Shown here: positions 42,534-49,641 of the stretch, one piece after another
Layout: each line of letters begins with the position of its first letter
Position numbering within the stretch: position 1 is the first letter of the stretch
Source: Streptomyces microflavus
GTDB lineage: Bacteria; Actinomycetota; Actinomycetes; Streptomycetales; Streptomycetaceae
DNA: 64,000 nucleotides
Assembly: GCF_014650075.1 (NCBI RefSeq)
Contig: NZ_BMUG01000001.1
Coordinates: 324,710 to 388,709 of the forward strand
Direction: 5' to 3'
Notes under the pieces: generated by a model
Told to the model about the DNA's origin: nothing
Databases searched by the model: none
Seen by the model: the letters and a program-made list of their open reading frames with translations, nothing else
Made by a program: the position numbers and the translations under genes

Positions 42534-43684
42534 CGGCGGCCGTCCCCCTGCCCCAGGGCCCGTACACCCCCCGCGCCACCCCGCTGGACCTGCCCCCCAC
42601 CGGGCTCCCGCCCACCTCCCGTACGGTCTTCTCGGCGGCCCATGTGGTGGCGGACCCCTACGCGGACATCAGCCCGGACGACCCGGCGGCCGTCGACTGG
42701 GAGTCCACGCTCGCCTTCCGCCGCCACCTCTGGTCGCACGGCCTGGGCGTCGCGGAGGCGATGGACACGGCACAGCGGGGCATGGGCCTGGACTGGGCGG
42801 GCGCGGCCGAACTGATCCGCCGCTCGGCGGTGGAGGCGAAGGCGGTGGGCGGGAGGATCGCTTGCGGAGTGGGCACGGACCAGCTGCCGCAGACCACCGA
42901 ACCGACCCTCGCCGAGGTCCGCGCAGCGTACGAGGAGCAACTCGCCCTCGCCGAGGAGAACGGCGTACAGCCGATCCTGATGGCGTCCCGCGCACTGGTG
43001 AAGGCGGCGAAGGGCCCGGAGGACTACCTCGCCACGTACGCGCACCTCCTGCGCCAGGCATCGGAGCCGGTGATCCTGCACTGGCTGGGCCCGATGTTCG
43101 ATCCGGCGCTGGAGGGCTACTGGGGCAGCACCGACCTGGACGAGGCGACGGACACGTTCCTGAAGGTCATCGCCGAACACCCGGACAAGGTGGACGGCAT
43201 CAAGATCTCCCTCCTGGACGCGGCACGCGAGATCGATGTACGCCGCCGCCTCCCGGGCGGGGTGCGCTGCTACACGGGCGACGACTTCAACTACCCGGAG
43301 CTGATCGCGGGGGACGAACGGGGCTTCAGTCACGCGCTGTTGGGCATCTTCGACCCGCTGGGCCCCTTGGCGGCACATGCGGTACGGGTGCTGGACACGG
43401 GGGACGTGACAGGCTTCCGCGCCCTGCTCGACCCGACGGTCGAACTCTCCCGCCACCTCTTCCGGCCGCCGACCCGCTTCTACAAGACGGGCGTGGTGTT
43501 CCTGGCCTGGCTGGCCGGCCACCAGAGCCACTTCACGATGGCGGGCGGCCTGCAGTCGGCACGCTCGCTGCCGCACCTGGCGAAGGCGTACGAACTGGCT
43601 GACGGCCTGGGCCTGTTCCCGGACCCGGACCTGGCGGCACACCGTATGCGAGCGCTCCTGGCGACCAACGGAGGAGCAGCATGA
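42530..43684 (+). CDS. DUF993 protein, dihydrodipicolinate-synthase-like aldolase fold
   Basis: 384 aa from GTG 42530, overlapping the previous stop by 4 bp. The pattern 'GGRIACGVGTDQL', 'NGVQPILMASRAL', 'VDGIKISLLDAAREIDVRRRLP' and 'CYTGDDFNYPELI' matches the DUF993 branch of DapA-like (betaTIM) aldolases; the Lys in GIKISLLD is in the position of the Schiff-base lysine. It likely performs a retro-aldol or dehydration step on a keto-sugar acid produced by the oxidoreductase. I know of no characterised substrate for this branch. Confidence 0.78.
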   Translation: MTAAVPLPQGPYTPRATPLDLPPTGLPPTSRTVFSAAHVVADPYADISPDDPAAVDWESTLAFRRHLWSHGLGVAEAMDTAQRGMGLDWAGAAELIRRSAVEAKAVGGRIACGVGTDQLPQTTEPTLAEVRAAYEEQLALAEENGVQPILMASRALVKAAKGPEDYLATYAHLLRQASEPVILHWLGPMFDPALEGYWGSTDLDEATDTFLKVIAEHPDKVDGIKISLLDAAREIDVRRRLPGGVRCYTGDDFNYPELIAGDERGFSHALLGIFDPLGPLAAHAVRVLDTGDVTGFRALLDPTVELSRHLFRPPTRFYKTGVVFLAWLAGHQSHFTMAGGLQSARSLPHLAKAYELADGLGLFPDPDLAAHRMRALLATNGGAA

Positions 43685-44523
43685 CCACCCCTTTCTCCCC
43701 CCTCTCCCGCCTCTCGATCAACCAGGAGACGATCAAGCAGTGGTCGCTCCCCGCTCTGACGGAGGGCTGCGTCAAGGCGGGCATCGGCCAGGTGGGCCTG
43801 TGGCGGGCGCCCGTCCAGGCGTACGGCGTCGAGCGCACGGCAAGGCTCCTCGCCGACGCCGGGCTCACCGTCACCAGCCTCTGCCGGGGCGGCTTCTTCA
43901 CCGCCCTGGACCCCACCGAACGGGCCCGCGCCCTGGACGACAACCGCCGGGCGGTGGACGAGGCGGCGGCCCTGAACACGGACACCCTGGTCCTGGTCTC
44001 CGGCGGCCTCCCGCCCGGCAGCCGTGACCTGTACGGGGCGCGGGAGCGGGTGGCCGACGCACTGGCCGAACTGGCCCCGTACGCGGCGGAGCGCGGTGTA
44101 CGCCTGGCGATCGAACCGCTGCACCCGATGTTCGCGTCGGACCGCTGCGTGGTCTCGACCCTGGCCCAGGCCCTGGACATCGCGGAACGCTTCCCGGCCG
44201 AGCGGGTAGGGGTGGTCGTCGACACGTACCACGTCTGGTGGGATGACCGGGCCCCCGCCGAGATCGCCCGCGCAGGGGCGGGCGGCCGCATCCACGCCTT
44301 CCAACTGGCCGACTGGATCACCCCACTTCCGGCGGGCGTGCTGCTGGGCCGGGGCCAACTGGGCGACGGAAGCGTGGACTTCCGCTCGTTCCGTAGCCAG
44401 GTGGAGTCCGCCGGGTACGACGGCCCGATCGAGGTGGAGATCTTCAACGAGGCGCTCTGGGCCCGTGACGGGGCGGAAGTGCTGGCCGAGGTGGCGGAGC
44501 GCTATGTGCAACATGCCTGCTGA
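43681..44523 (+). CDS. Sugar phosphate isomerase/epimerase family protein
   Basis: 280 aa from ATG 43681, which overlaps the DUF993 stop (ATGA). Xylose-isomerase-like TIM barrel: 'VYLAIEPLHP'-type Glu in RLAIEPLHPMF, 'GVVVDTYHVWW' (Asp, His), 'HAFQLADW' (His, Asp) and 'IEVEIFNEALW' (Glu) give the usual metal site. It is the last gene of the operon and acts with the oxidoreductase and aldolase. A hairpin follows 32 nt downstream. Confidence 0.82.
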   Translation: MTTPFSPLSRLSINQETIKQWSLPALTEGCVKAGIGQVGLWRAPVQAYGVERTARLLADAGLTVTSLCRGGFFTALDPTERARALDDNRRAVDEAAALNTDTLVLVSGGLPPGSRDLYGARERVADALAELAPYAAERGVRLAIEPLHPMFASDRCVVSTLAQALDIAERFPAERVGVVVDTYHVWWDDRAPAEIARAGAGGRIHAFQLADWITPLPAGVLLGRGQLGDGSVDFRSFRSQVESAGYDGPIEVEIFNEALWARDGAEVLAEVAERYVQHAC

Positions 44524-44554
44524 GAGCCCTGCTCGAAACCAAAAGTAAAGAGAT

Positions 44555-44577
44555 CGTAAAGGGCTGCAACCTTTACG
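44555..44577. terminator. CGTAAAGG hairpin after the catabolic operon
   Basis: CGTAAAGG (44555-44562) and CCTTTACG (44570-44577) form perfect 8-bp arms with a 7-nt loop. A further GTAAAG copy is at 44545-44550. Probably a terminator for the + strand operon. The remaining bases to 44814 are GC-rich with a second GGTCCGGCC/GGCCGGGCC hairpin near 44668 and no gene I can support. Confidence 0.55.
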
Positions 44578-44814
44578 TACCCTCCCGGGTCACACATGGC
44601 GTCGGGACTTCCGGGGAGGGGTCCGGGGGGAACGGGAAGGCCCGACGGGGGGAAAGCGAGGGGGGTCCGGCCGCGAGGCCGGGCCCCATTCCGCTTCTTG
44701 GGGCGACGGACCATGGCCCGGGGGCGGGGAACGCCCCATGGGTCAGGGGGCCAGAGGCCGCCCGGCGGTCACCGGACGGCCCCCGATCACGCCCACCTCA
44801 TCGCGCCCGCCTGT

Positions 44815-45231
44815 TCACAGCGCGAGCAGGACCCGCGCCGGGATACCGGCGTCCGCGAGCGGCCGCAGCGCCAGCCGGATCAGGGCTAGCGCGTTGTCGT
44901 CGCCCGCGATGCGGTTGGCGCTCAGTTCGCCGCACGTCAGACAGTGGTGGATGAGCATCCACTCGCCGTCCGCCCGCACCGACAGGCTCAGCGCCGTCAT
45001 CCGCCCGCCGCACCCCGCCGCCCGGTCTCCCGGCACCCGCCGGTCCACGTGCAGGCTGACGAGGCAGGACGGGCAGTGGTTGCGGTGGGCGGTGCCCGGC
45101 GCGACCACGGACACGTCGAGCCGGCAGCCGACGCACCGGAACGCGTCGCCGCGCGTCCCGGCAGGCCCGTGCAGTACGTCCTTCGCCCGCTGGGGGCGCC
45201 GCCCGGCCGTCCGGGCTCCGCGCCGCGTCAC
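44815..45231 (-). CDS. RNHCP-domain protein, copy 2
   Basis: 138 aa from GTG 45231, overlapping the stop of copy 1 (GTGA). Contains FRCVGCRLDV, the name-giving RNHCPSCL motif and a third Cys pair in HHCLTCGEL, so it should bind two zinc ions. The RNHCP family is small and its function is not established; a nucleic-acid or regulatory role is only a guess from the zinc-ribbon fold. The N-terminal 30 residues are basic and absent from copy 1. Confidence 0.75.
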   Translation of the reverse strand: MTRRGARTAGRRPQRAKDVLHGPAGTRGDAFRCVGCRLDVSVVAPGTAHRNHCPSCLVSLHVDRRVPGDRAAGCGGRMTALSLSVRADGEWMLIHHCLTCGELSANRIAGDDNALALIRLALRPLADAGIPARVLLAL

Positions 45232-45602
45232 AGGTCACCGAACGCTTCGAGCGGGAAGGGCGGCTGGGCCAGTGGCCGCACGGCCATCCGCATCAGGATC
45301 AGCTGGTTGTCGTCCCCGCGGACCGGGTTCGAGGTCAGCTCGTCGCAACGGACGCAGCGATGGACGACCATCCAGTCACCGGTGCGGAGCACCGCGATGG
45401 AGATGGGTGTCATCCGGCCCTCGCAGTCGGATGGGCCGCCCTCGACGTGGTCGACGAGGTGCTGGGAGTGCAGGCAGCTGGGGCAGTGGTTGCGCCGGCC
45501 GCCGTCGGGCGCGGACGCGGCGACGGTCAGGCCGCAGCGGACGCAGGTGAAGGTGTCCAGCGAGGACATGGCTGAGCGGTGCTGGGGGTTGTCGTGTGAC
45601 AC
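45228..45602 (-). CDS. RNHCP-domain protein, copy 1
   Basis: 124 aa from GTG 45602, chosen for AAGGAG upstream; ATG 45569 would give 113 aa but has no ribosome site. FTCVRCGLTV, RRNHCPSCLHS and VHRCVRCDEL give the same CxxC pattern as copy 2. The pair looks like a tandem duplication that stayed translationally coupled. Function unknown. Confidence 0.8.
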   Translation of the reverse strand: MSHDNPQHRSAMSSLDTFTCVRCGLTVAASAPDGGRRNHCPSCLHSQHLVDHVEGGPSDCEGRMTPISIAVLRTGDWMVVHRCVRCDELTSNPVRGDDNQLILMRMAVRPLAQPPFPLEAFGDL

Positions 45603-46015
45603 CCGGATACTCCTTGCCGAAGGTGAGGAACAAAGCAGCAGGGAAGTACCGAGCACCCCTCGCGTCGGAGGCGTGGAGAAGGGCCGGAGGCCGTGGGTGC
45701 GTGGTGCGTCAGCAGTCGGTGGAAGGACGGCTGCCCATGCGGCGGTCAGGCCCGGTCGCCCCGGCGCCACAGGCGCGACGAGGGAGGCTCGGAATCACTG
45801 GCCGGGGCATACATCACTGCTTTCCAGGGCGCACGGCCCAGAGGTCACCCGCGGTCGGCACCGCGACGGAGGTGCGAGCACGGTAACAACGGGAACGGGA
45901 GACGGACCAGCGAATTACCCCGTCCCCGCTCGGCCCACTCCCACAGGCCCAGGCTCCCTTCCCCTTCGACTAATTGCGTCGACAGCGCCCTCGGCGCCCG
46001 GCAGGGTGGCCGTCC
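45603..46015. other. 413-bp intergenic region
   Basis: Between the divergent RNHCP and methyltransferase genes. Reading frames here are short, without ribosome sites or recognisable motifs. It must hold both promoters. I see no strong repeat or RNA element in it. Confidence 0.5.
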
Positions 46016-46756
46016 ATGACGAGCAGCGAACTGTGGACCCGTGCGACCGCCGACCGCTACGACGCCGAGGAGGCCGAGAACTCCTCGGCCACCGCTCTCG
46101 GCCCAGCTCTGGCCTTCCTCGCCGAGCTGGCGGGGGACGGCCGGGCCCTGGAGTTCGCCATCGGGACCGGACGCGTGGGCGTTCCGCTCCGGGAACGCGG
46201 CGTACCGGTGGTGGGCATCGAACTGTCCGAGCACATGGCGGCGGTGCTGCGCCGCAAGGCCGACGAGGACACGCTCCCGGTGACCATCGGGGACATGGCG
46301 ACCACGGTCGTCCCCGGCGGCTTCACCCTGGTCTACCTCGTCTACAACACCATCTCGAACCTGCTCACCCAGGACGAGCAGGTCGACTGCTTCCGCAACG
46401 CCGCACGCCATCTGGAGCCCGGGGGCCGATTCGTCATCGAGCTGCTCATGCCGCCGCTACGGTTTCTGCCGCCCGGCCAGACGGCGGTGCCGTTCGACGT
46501 CTCCGAGCGGCATCTCGGCTTCGACACCGTCGACCTGGTCGAGCAGATGCTCGTGTCCCACCACTTCACCCGTGACGGCGACGACGGCCGCTACCGCCGG
46601 GCCAACTCCCGTCACCGGTACGCCTGGCCGGCGGAGCTGGACCTGATGGCGAGGATCGCCGGCCTGGAGCTGGAACGCCGTGTCGCGGACTGGGACGGGG
46701 CGCCGTTCACGCAGGACTCGGCCAAGCACATCTCCGTATGGCGCAAGCCGGCCTGA
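46016..46756 (+). CDS. Class I SAM-dependent methyltransferase
   Basis: About 246 aa from ATG 46016 (AGGGTGG upstream). Motif I is ALEFAIGTGRVGVPL (about residues 43-57) with the acidic post-I residue in VVGIELS, followed by TIGDMATTVV and LVYLVYNTISNLLT. The C-terminal part (RYAWPAELDLMARIAGLELE, HISVWRKP) is common in small-molecule methyltransferases of Streptomyces. Substrate not predictable; no biosynthetic neighbours. Confidence 0.82.
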   Translation: MTSSELWTRATADRYDAEEAENSSATALGPALAFLAELAGDGRALEFAIGTGRVGVPLRERGVPVVGIELSEHMAAVLRRKADEDTLPVTIGDMATTVVPGGFTLVYLVYNTISNLLTQDEQVDCFRNAARHLEPGGRFVIELLMPPLRFLPPGQTAVPFDVSERHLGFDTVDLVEQMLVSHHFTRDGDDGRYRRANSRHRYAWPAELDLMARIAGLELERRVADWDGAPFTQDSAKHISVWRKPA

Positions 46757-46832
46757 AACAGGGCACGGCACCCTTCGTTCGAACCGGGCGACGATGGCGA
46801 CTGCCTGAGCGCCCCCGGGGTATCCGTCGCAC

Positions 46833-47099
46833 ATGGCCTTCATGAAGCGTGTAGCTCTCGCCCCTCGCGCTGTACGTCAACTGCGCCGCGTCCGCTCGGT
46901 GTACACCGGCGGGATGGTGCTCTCCCTGCTGGGACTGGTCCTGCAGCTCGACCGCGACGGGGCCGGCCGGCAGACGGGGATCACGGCGGTCCTCCTGGTG
47001 GCGTTCACCGCTTTGCTCGGGCTGACGGTCGTTCAACTGTGGCGGCACACGAGGACGAGCCACTGCAGCACGGCTAAGAGGCTGACCCCGTCTGCCTGA
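46833..47099 (+). CDS. Small two-helix membrane protein, hypothetical
   Basis: 88 aa. A basic N-terminus (KRVALAPRAVRQLRRVR) precedes two hydrophobic helices (GGMVLSLLGLVLQL and AVLLVAFTALLGLTVVQLW). It has good Streptomyces codon bias but no clear ribosome site and no family I recognise. It may be a real small membrane protein. Confidence 0.45.
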   Translation: MAFMKRVALAPRAVRQLRRVRSVYTGGMVLSLLGLVLQLDRDGAGRQTGITAVLLVAFTALLGLTVVQLWRHTRTSHCSTAKRLTPSA

Positions 47100-47125
47100 G
47101 GACGCCGAAGGGCGTCCGCAACTGA

Positions 47126-47541
47126 CCACGACCCCTGAACGCGTCCTCCAGGCAGGCCAGTCGGCTGGATCTCCTGATCTCGCGCTTCCAGCCGCTTTCC
47201 GACCGGAGGCACAGGGAGGGCCTGCTGGCCAGTAACCCCGGGGGGATGCTGCGGCTCGTCAGCCAGAGCATATGGAAGGAGCGGGACCGGGCGATTGCCG
47301 CTGAACGCGAACGGGCTGCCGCCCGCGACGCTCTCGACCCGGATGCGTCGCCTTGCGGAGCCGGACTCGCGATAGTCGACCGCAGGAGTGGGAGCGGGTG
47401 CCGCAGTGCGGTGATCCCGACTGTGGTGAGGTCACCCGCCGGCGGGATCGGGAGGACGAGGACGGGTTGCGGTCGTCGCCGTGGTGCCCGGTTTGTCACC
47501 CGGCGAAGCGGTTCTGGGTGCGCTTGTCCACAGGGTGACTC
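47126..47541 (+). pseudogene. Decayed gene fragment
   Basis: One frame reads LDLLISRFQPLSDRRHREG...LRLVSQSIWKERDRAIAAERER up to about 47340. A different frame then continues as QEWERVPQCGDPDCGEV...WCPVCHPAKRFWV to a stop near 47541, ending in two CxxC-type pairs. Coding-like texture that changes frame, without a start and with lower GC than the neighbours, suggests a frameshifted remnant. I do not recognise the parent family. Confidence 0.35.
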
Positions 47542-47664
47542 TTTTGGGCCCCGTCGCTGTTTTGGCTGTCTAGGCAGGTCAGGTACCCATCTGGCTGGTG
47601 TACCCAATGTGCCAATCTGGGATAACTGTGGACAACGGTAGACCTTTGAAGTACCTTCCAAGTC

Positions 47665-48156
47665 ATGACCACAATGCCTGCAGAAGCGAACTTCTCGGAG
47701 CTCATCCAAAAGCCCAAGGACACCGTCGCGCGCATGCAGGTCAACGCCCGCCGCGGCCTTCTGCTCCACCGCCGCGACGAAGAGGACCTGTACCTCACCA
47801 CCGCCGCGCGAGCCGACCAGGCCGTCCAGGTCGTCGAGTCCACCACCCGCATGTTCGTTGCTCTCCTCAAGGAGAGCCCCGCCGCCGTAGAGCTCCTGAC
47901 CCGCGTATTCCCCGAGGCGTTCCCCTGGGTTCGTTTCCTCCCGCAGAAAGCCGTCCAGGAGTTCCTGCTGGAGTTCGTGGAAACCGCTCGGGCCAGCACC
48001 TCTCTCGGTAGCCTGGCCCCGATCACCACGGTGATCGCGGCTTGGAAGCACACGGCGGAGATCTACGCCGACCCCGAGCTGCATGCCACCCTCACCCAGG
48101 ATCACGGGGAGGGCGACTTCGGAGACGTACCCATGTCCCCGTCGGAGGATGAGTGA
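47665..48156 (+). CDS. Phd/YefM-like antitoxin (prevent-host-death family)
   Basis: 163 aa from ATG 47665. The N-terminal 60 residues (EANFSELIQKPKDTVARMQ... RRGLLLHRRDEEDLYLTTAARAD) follow the Phd/YefM antitoxin fold. The longer C-terminus (about residues 65-163) is the toxin-wrapping part seen in Streptomyces members. It neutralises and autoregulates a partner toxin whose gene overlaps by GTGA at 48153. The partner is truncated here, so the antitoxin may be a relic, a solitary antitoxin or a regulator. The upstream AT-rich promoter (about 47600-47660) contains GGTAGACC/GGTACC-like inverted elements. Confidence 0.7.
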   Translation: MTTMPAEANFSELIQKPKDTVARMQVNARRGLLLHRRDEEDLYLTTAARADQAVQVVESTTRMFVALLKESPAAVELLTRVFPEAFPWVRFLPQKAVQEFLLEFVETARASTSLGSLAPITTVIAAWKHTAEIYADPELHATLTQDHGEGDFGDVPMSPSEDE

Positions 48157-48380
48157 GCTTAGGCAAGAACGATGACGTGCCTCCCCCGCCGGCCAAGTGT
48201 GAGTACCACATCAAGTTCGCCAACCGGTGCGCGGCTGTTGGCTGGAAACAGTTGATGCAGCAGATACCGGCGAATACGAACACCGCTTGGCAGCTGATGA
48301 GGAAGACGCCGTCGCCCGCTGTGGAGACGGACCGGCATCACCGGCTCAAGTACGAACTGGCCGAGGGTGTGCGGGAGCAA
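48153..48380 (+). pseudogene. Truncated toxin gene partner of the antitoxin
   Basis: From GTG 48153, overlapping the antitoxin stop, the frame encodes SLGKNDDVPPPPAK, then FANRCAAVGWKQLMQQIPAN and PSPAVETDRHHRLKYELA. This matches the first 70 or so residues of Streptomyces RelE-like toxins with the 'VPPPPAK...WxxLxxQxPAN...HHxLKxxLA' pattern. The expected catalytic C-terminal 40-50 residues are missing: just after ELAEG the sequence enters a terminator hairpin and then a CRISPR array, and the open frame to 48653 simply reads through the repeats. It is most likely inactive. Confidence 0.7.
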
Positions 48381-48381
48381 A

Positions 48382-48409
48382 GCGGCCCCCACCGGCTGGT
48401 GGGGGCCGC
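48382..48409 (+). terminator. Strong GC hairpin between toxin remnant and CRISPR array
   Basis: GCGGCCCCCACC (48382-48393) and GGTGGGGGCCGC (48398-48409) are perfect 12-bp arms with loop GGCT. Could end the toxin-antitoxin transcript or the CRISPR transcript from the other side. Confidence 0.75.
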
Positions 48410-48445
48410 CGTGTGTCCGGGGGCAGCTGGTAAGCGCCGCGTTCC

Positions 48446-48644
48446 CGGAACACCCCCGCCCCTCCCGCTCCTGGCCGCCCTGGACCCCGGCACCGGAACA
48501 CCCCCGCCTGCGCGGGGACCACGGGAAGAACGGCACCCACCCCCCGACTCAGCTCGGAACACCCCCGCCTGCGCGGGGACCACCCGAGCGCGTCCCCGCC
48601 CTCGGCCGGGAGCTCCGGAACACCCCCGCCTGCGCGGGGACCAC
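48446..48644 (-). CRISPR. Short type I-E CRISPR array, three full repeats, no cas genes in window
   Basis: Three identical 29-nt repeats at 48494-48522, 48555-48583 and 48616-48644. On the + strand each begins CGGAACACCCCCGCC and ends TGCGCGGGGACCAC. Two 32-nt spacers lie at 48523-48554 and 48584-48615. A broken fourth repeat (first 15 nt only) is at 48446-48460, 48 rather than 61 nt before the next. Read on the reverse strand, the unit GTGGTCCCCGCGCAGGCGGG is the usual type I-E form of Streptomyces, so the leader should be on the right and the decayed repeat at the old (trailer) end. No cas gene is present in the window. Confidence 0.9.
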
Positions 48645-48740
48645 TCTTTCTGACCTGCGCGTTTATAGGGTCTTTGTCATTCCTTGACCTACGGGCGCGT
48701 CTCTCACCCTTACATGGTGACAGAGCGAAAACTGTCCTCC
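48645..48740 (-). promoter_or_regulatory. Probable CRISPR leader
   Basis: Immediately right of the last intact repeat, and clearly more AT-rich than its surroundings (TTTATAGGGTCTTTGTCATT on the + strand). On the reverse strand it reads into the first repeat as CGCAGGTCAGAAAGA. Position and composition fit a type I-E leader with the array promoter. Confidence 0.6.
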
Positions 48741-48981
48741 TGAGATGGGCCGCCCGATGCCGAGTGAGCCGCCCGCATCGGCTAGCACCAGCCGCCACGT
48801 AGGCCGACGCGCGCGTCTCCCCGGTCCGGTGTGGATCAGCCGGTCATCCGGTGTTCCGACCGCCCGCCGAACACGGCGCTGGACAGCACCGATCTGTACG
48901 GGTGAAGGAATGGCCGATCGCAGCCATGGGCCACAACACCCGGCCCTACGCTGGATGTCCGCGCCGATCCTGGGAGCCATC

Positions 48982-49452
48982 GTGTCGGATCACACCCCGG
49001 ACCATCCGCCGAAGACCCCACCCCCGCCCAAGCGCCCGATCTCCCCGCCCCGCCCGGAGACGAGCCTTGCGGCCACGGCGCGTGCCCAGATGCTGGTTCG
49101 GAACCGGCGGTCCGCGAACTGGCCGTTGGAGGCCGCCTCCTGGTCGCCCAAGAAGGCATCGGCCCACGTACTCCATCGCTTGCACGAGTGGGGCTACCGA
49201 GAAGTGGACCGAGCTGCGGGGGAGTTGACGGAGCTGCTGGTGCGCACAGCGGTGGCCGACGGCGGCCGCAAGGTGTCCGTCCACCTCGCGGACCAAGGCC
49301 GGCAGGCGCTGATCGTGGCTCTCTCCCACCAGCCGGTGCGCGAGGCTGCCGATGATGCGGTGCTGCCGGAACTGACCCGGCTGGGCGCGGTGTCCTGCGG
49401 AACGGACACTGCGGAGGACGGCCGACGGGTCTGGGCGGTACTTGACCTGTAG
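48982..49452 (+). CDS. Degenerate HATPase (anti-sigma-kinase-like) protein
   Basis: About 156 aa from GTG 48982, chosen for GGGAG six bases upstream; longer in-frame extensions run into CRISPR leader sequence. After a Pro-rich N-terminus, the segment 'VLHRLHEWGYREVDRAAGELTELLVRTAVADGGRKVSVHL' follows the helix-strand pattern of Streptomyces HATPase_c_2/RsbW-like proteins (xxLxxWGLxxxxxxxELLVxELVTNAVxHG). The ATP-binding N-box asparagine is replaced (RTAVADGG instead of TNAVRHGG), and the final glycine box is not evident. It may be a non-catalytic binding partner of a sigma or anti-sigma system. Confidence 0.5.
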   Translation: MSDHTPDHPPKTPPPPKRPISPPRPETSLAATARAQMLVRNRRSANWPLEAASWSPKKASAHVLHRLHEWGYREVDRAAGELTELLVRTAVADGGRKVSVHLADQGRQALIVALSHQPVREAADDAVLPELTRLGAVSCGTDTAEDGRRVWAVLDL

Positions 49453-49641
49453 ACGACCCGTCTGTCCGGCCGGACCCGCCCGGGCAGGGCAGTGGGCGGC
49501 CGGGCGTGCACGTCCACGAGGGCGCCCGTGGGTGCCCTCGGGTCTGCACTCGCAGCCCTTCACCACCGCAAGTGAGCCTGATAGAGCTGGATTTCGGGCA
49601 GCCGCGGGTGGTGCGGGTGCCGCGACGGGCAGGAGAGGCTT

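Noticed and set aside
44596..44889. 97-codon + strand ORF in the gap after the catabolic operon
   Set aside because: Arg/Gly/Pro-rich composition, no ribosome site, overlaps the convergent RNHCP gene and a hairpin-rich region.
48446..48474. A fourth complete CRISPR repeat
   Set aside because: Only the first 15 nt match, and the distance to the next repeat is 48 instead of 61 nt, so it is a broken copy.
48153..48653. Full-length 166-aa protein from the toxin frame
   Set aside because: After about codon 76 the frame runs through a terminator and CRISPR repeats, giving repeated Pro/Arg-rich sequence. Only the first part is a gene remnant.
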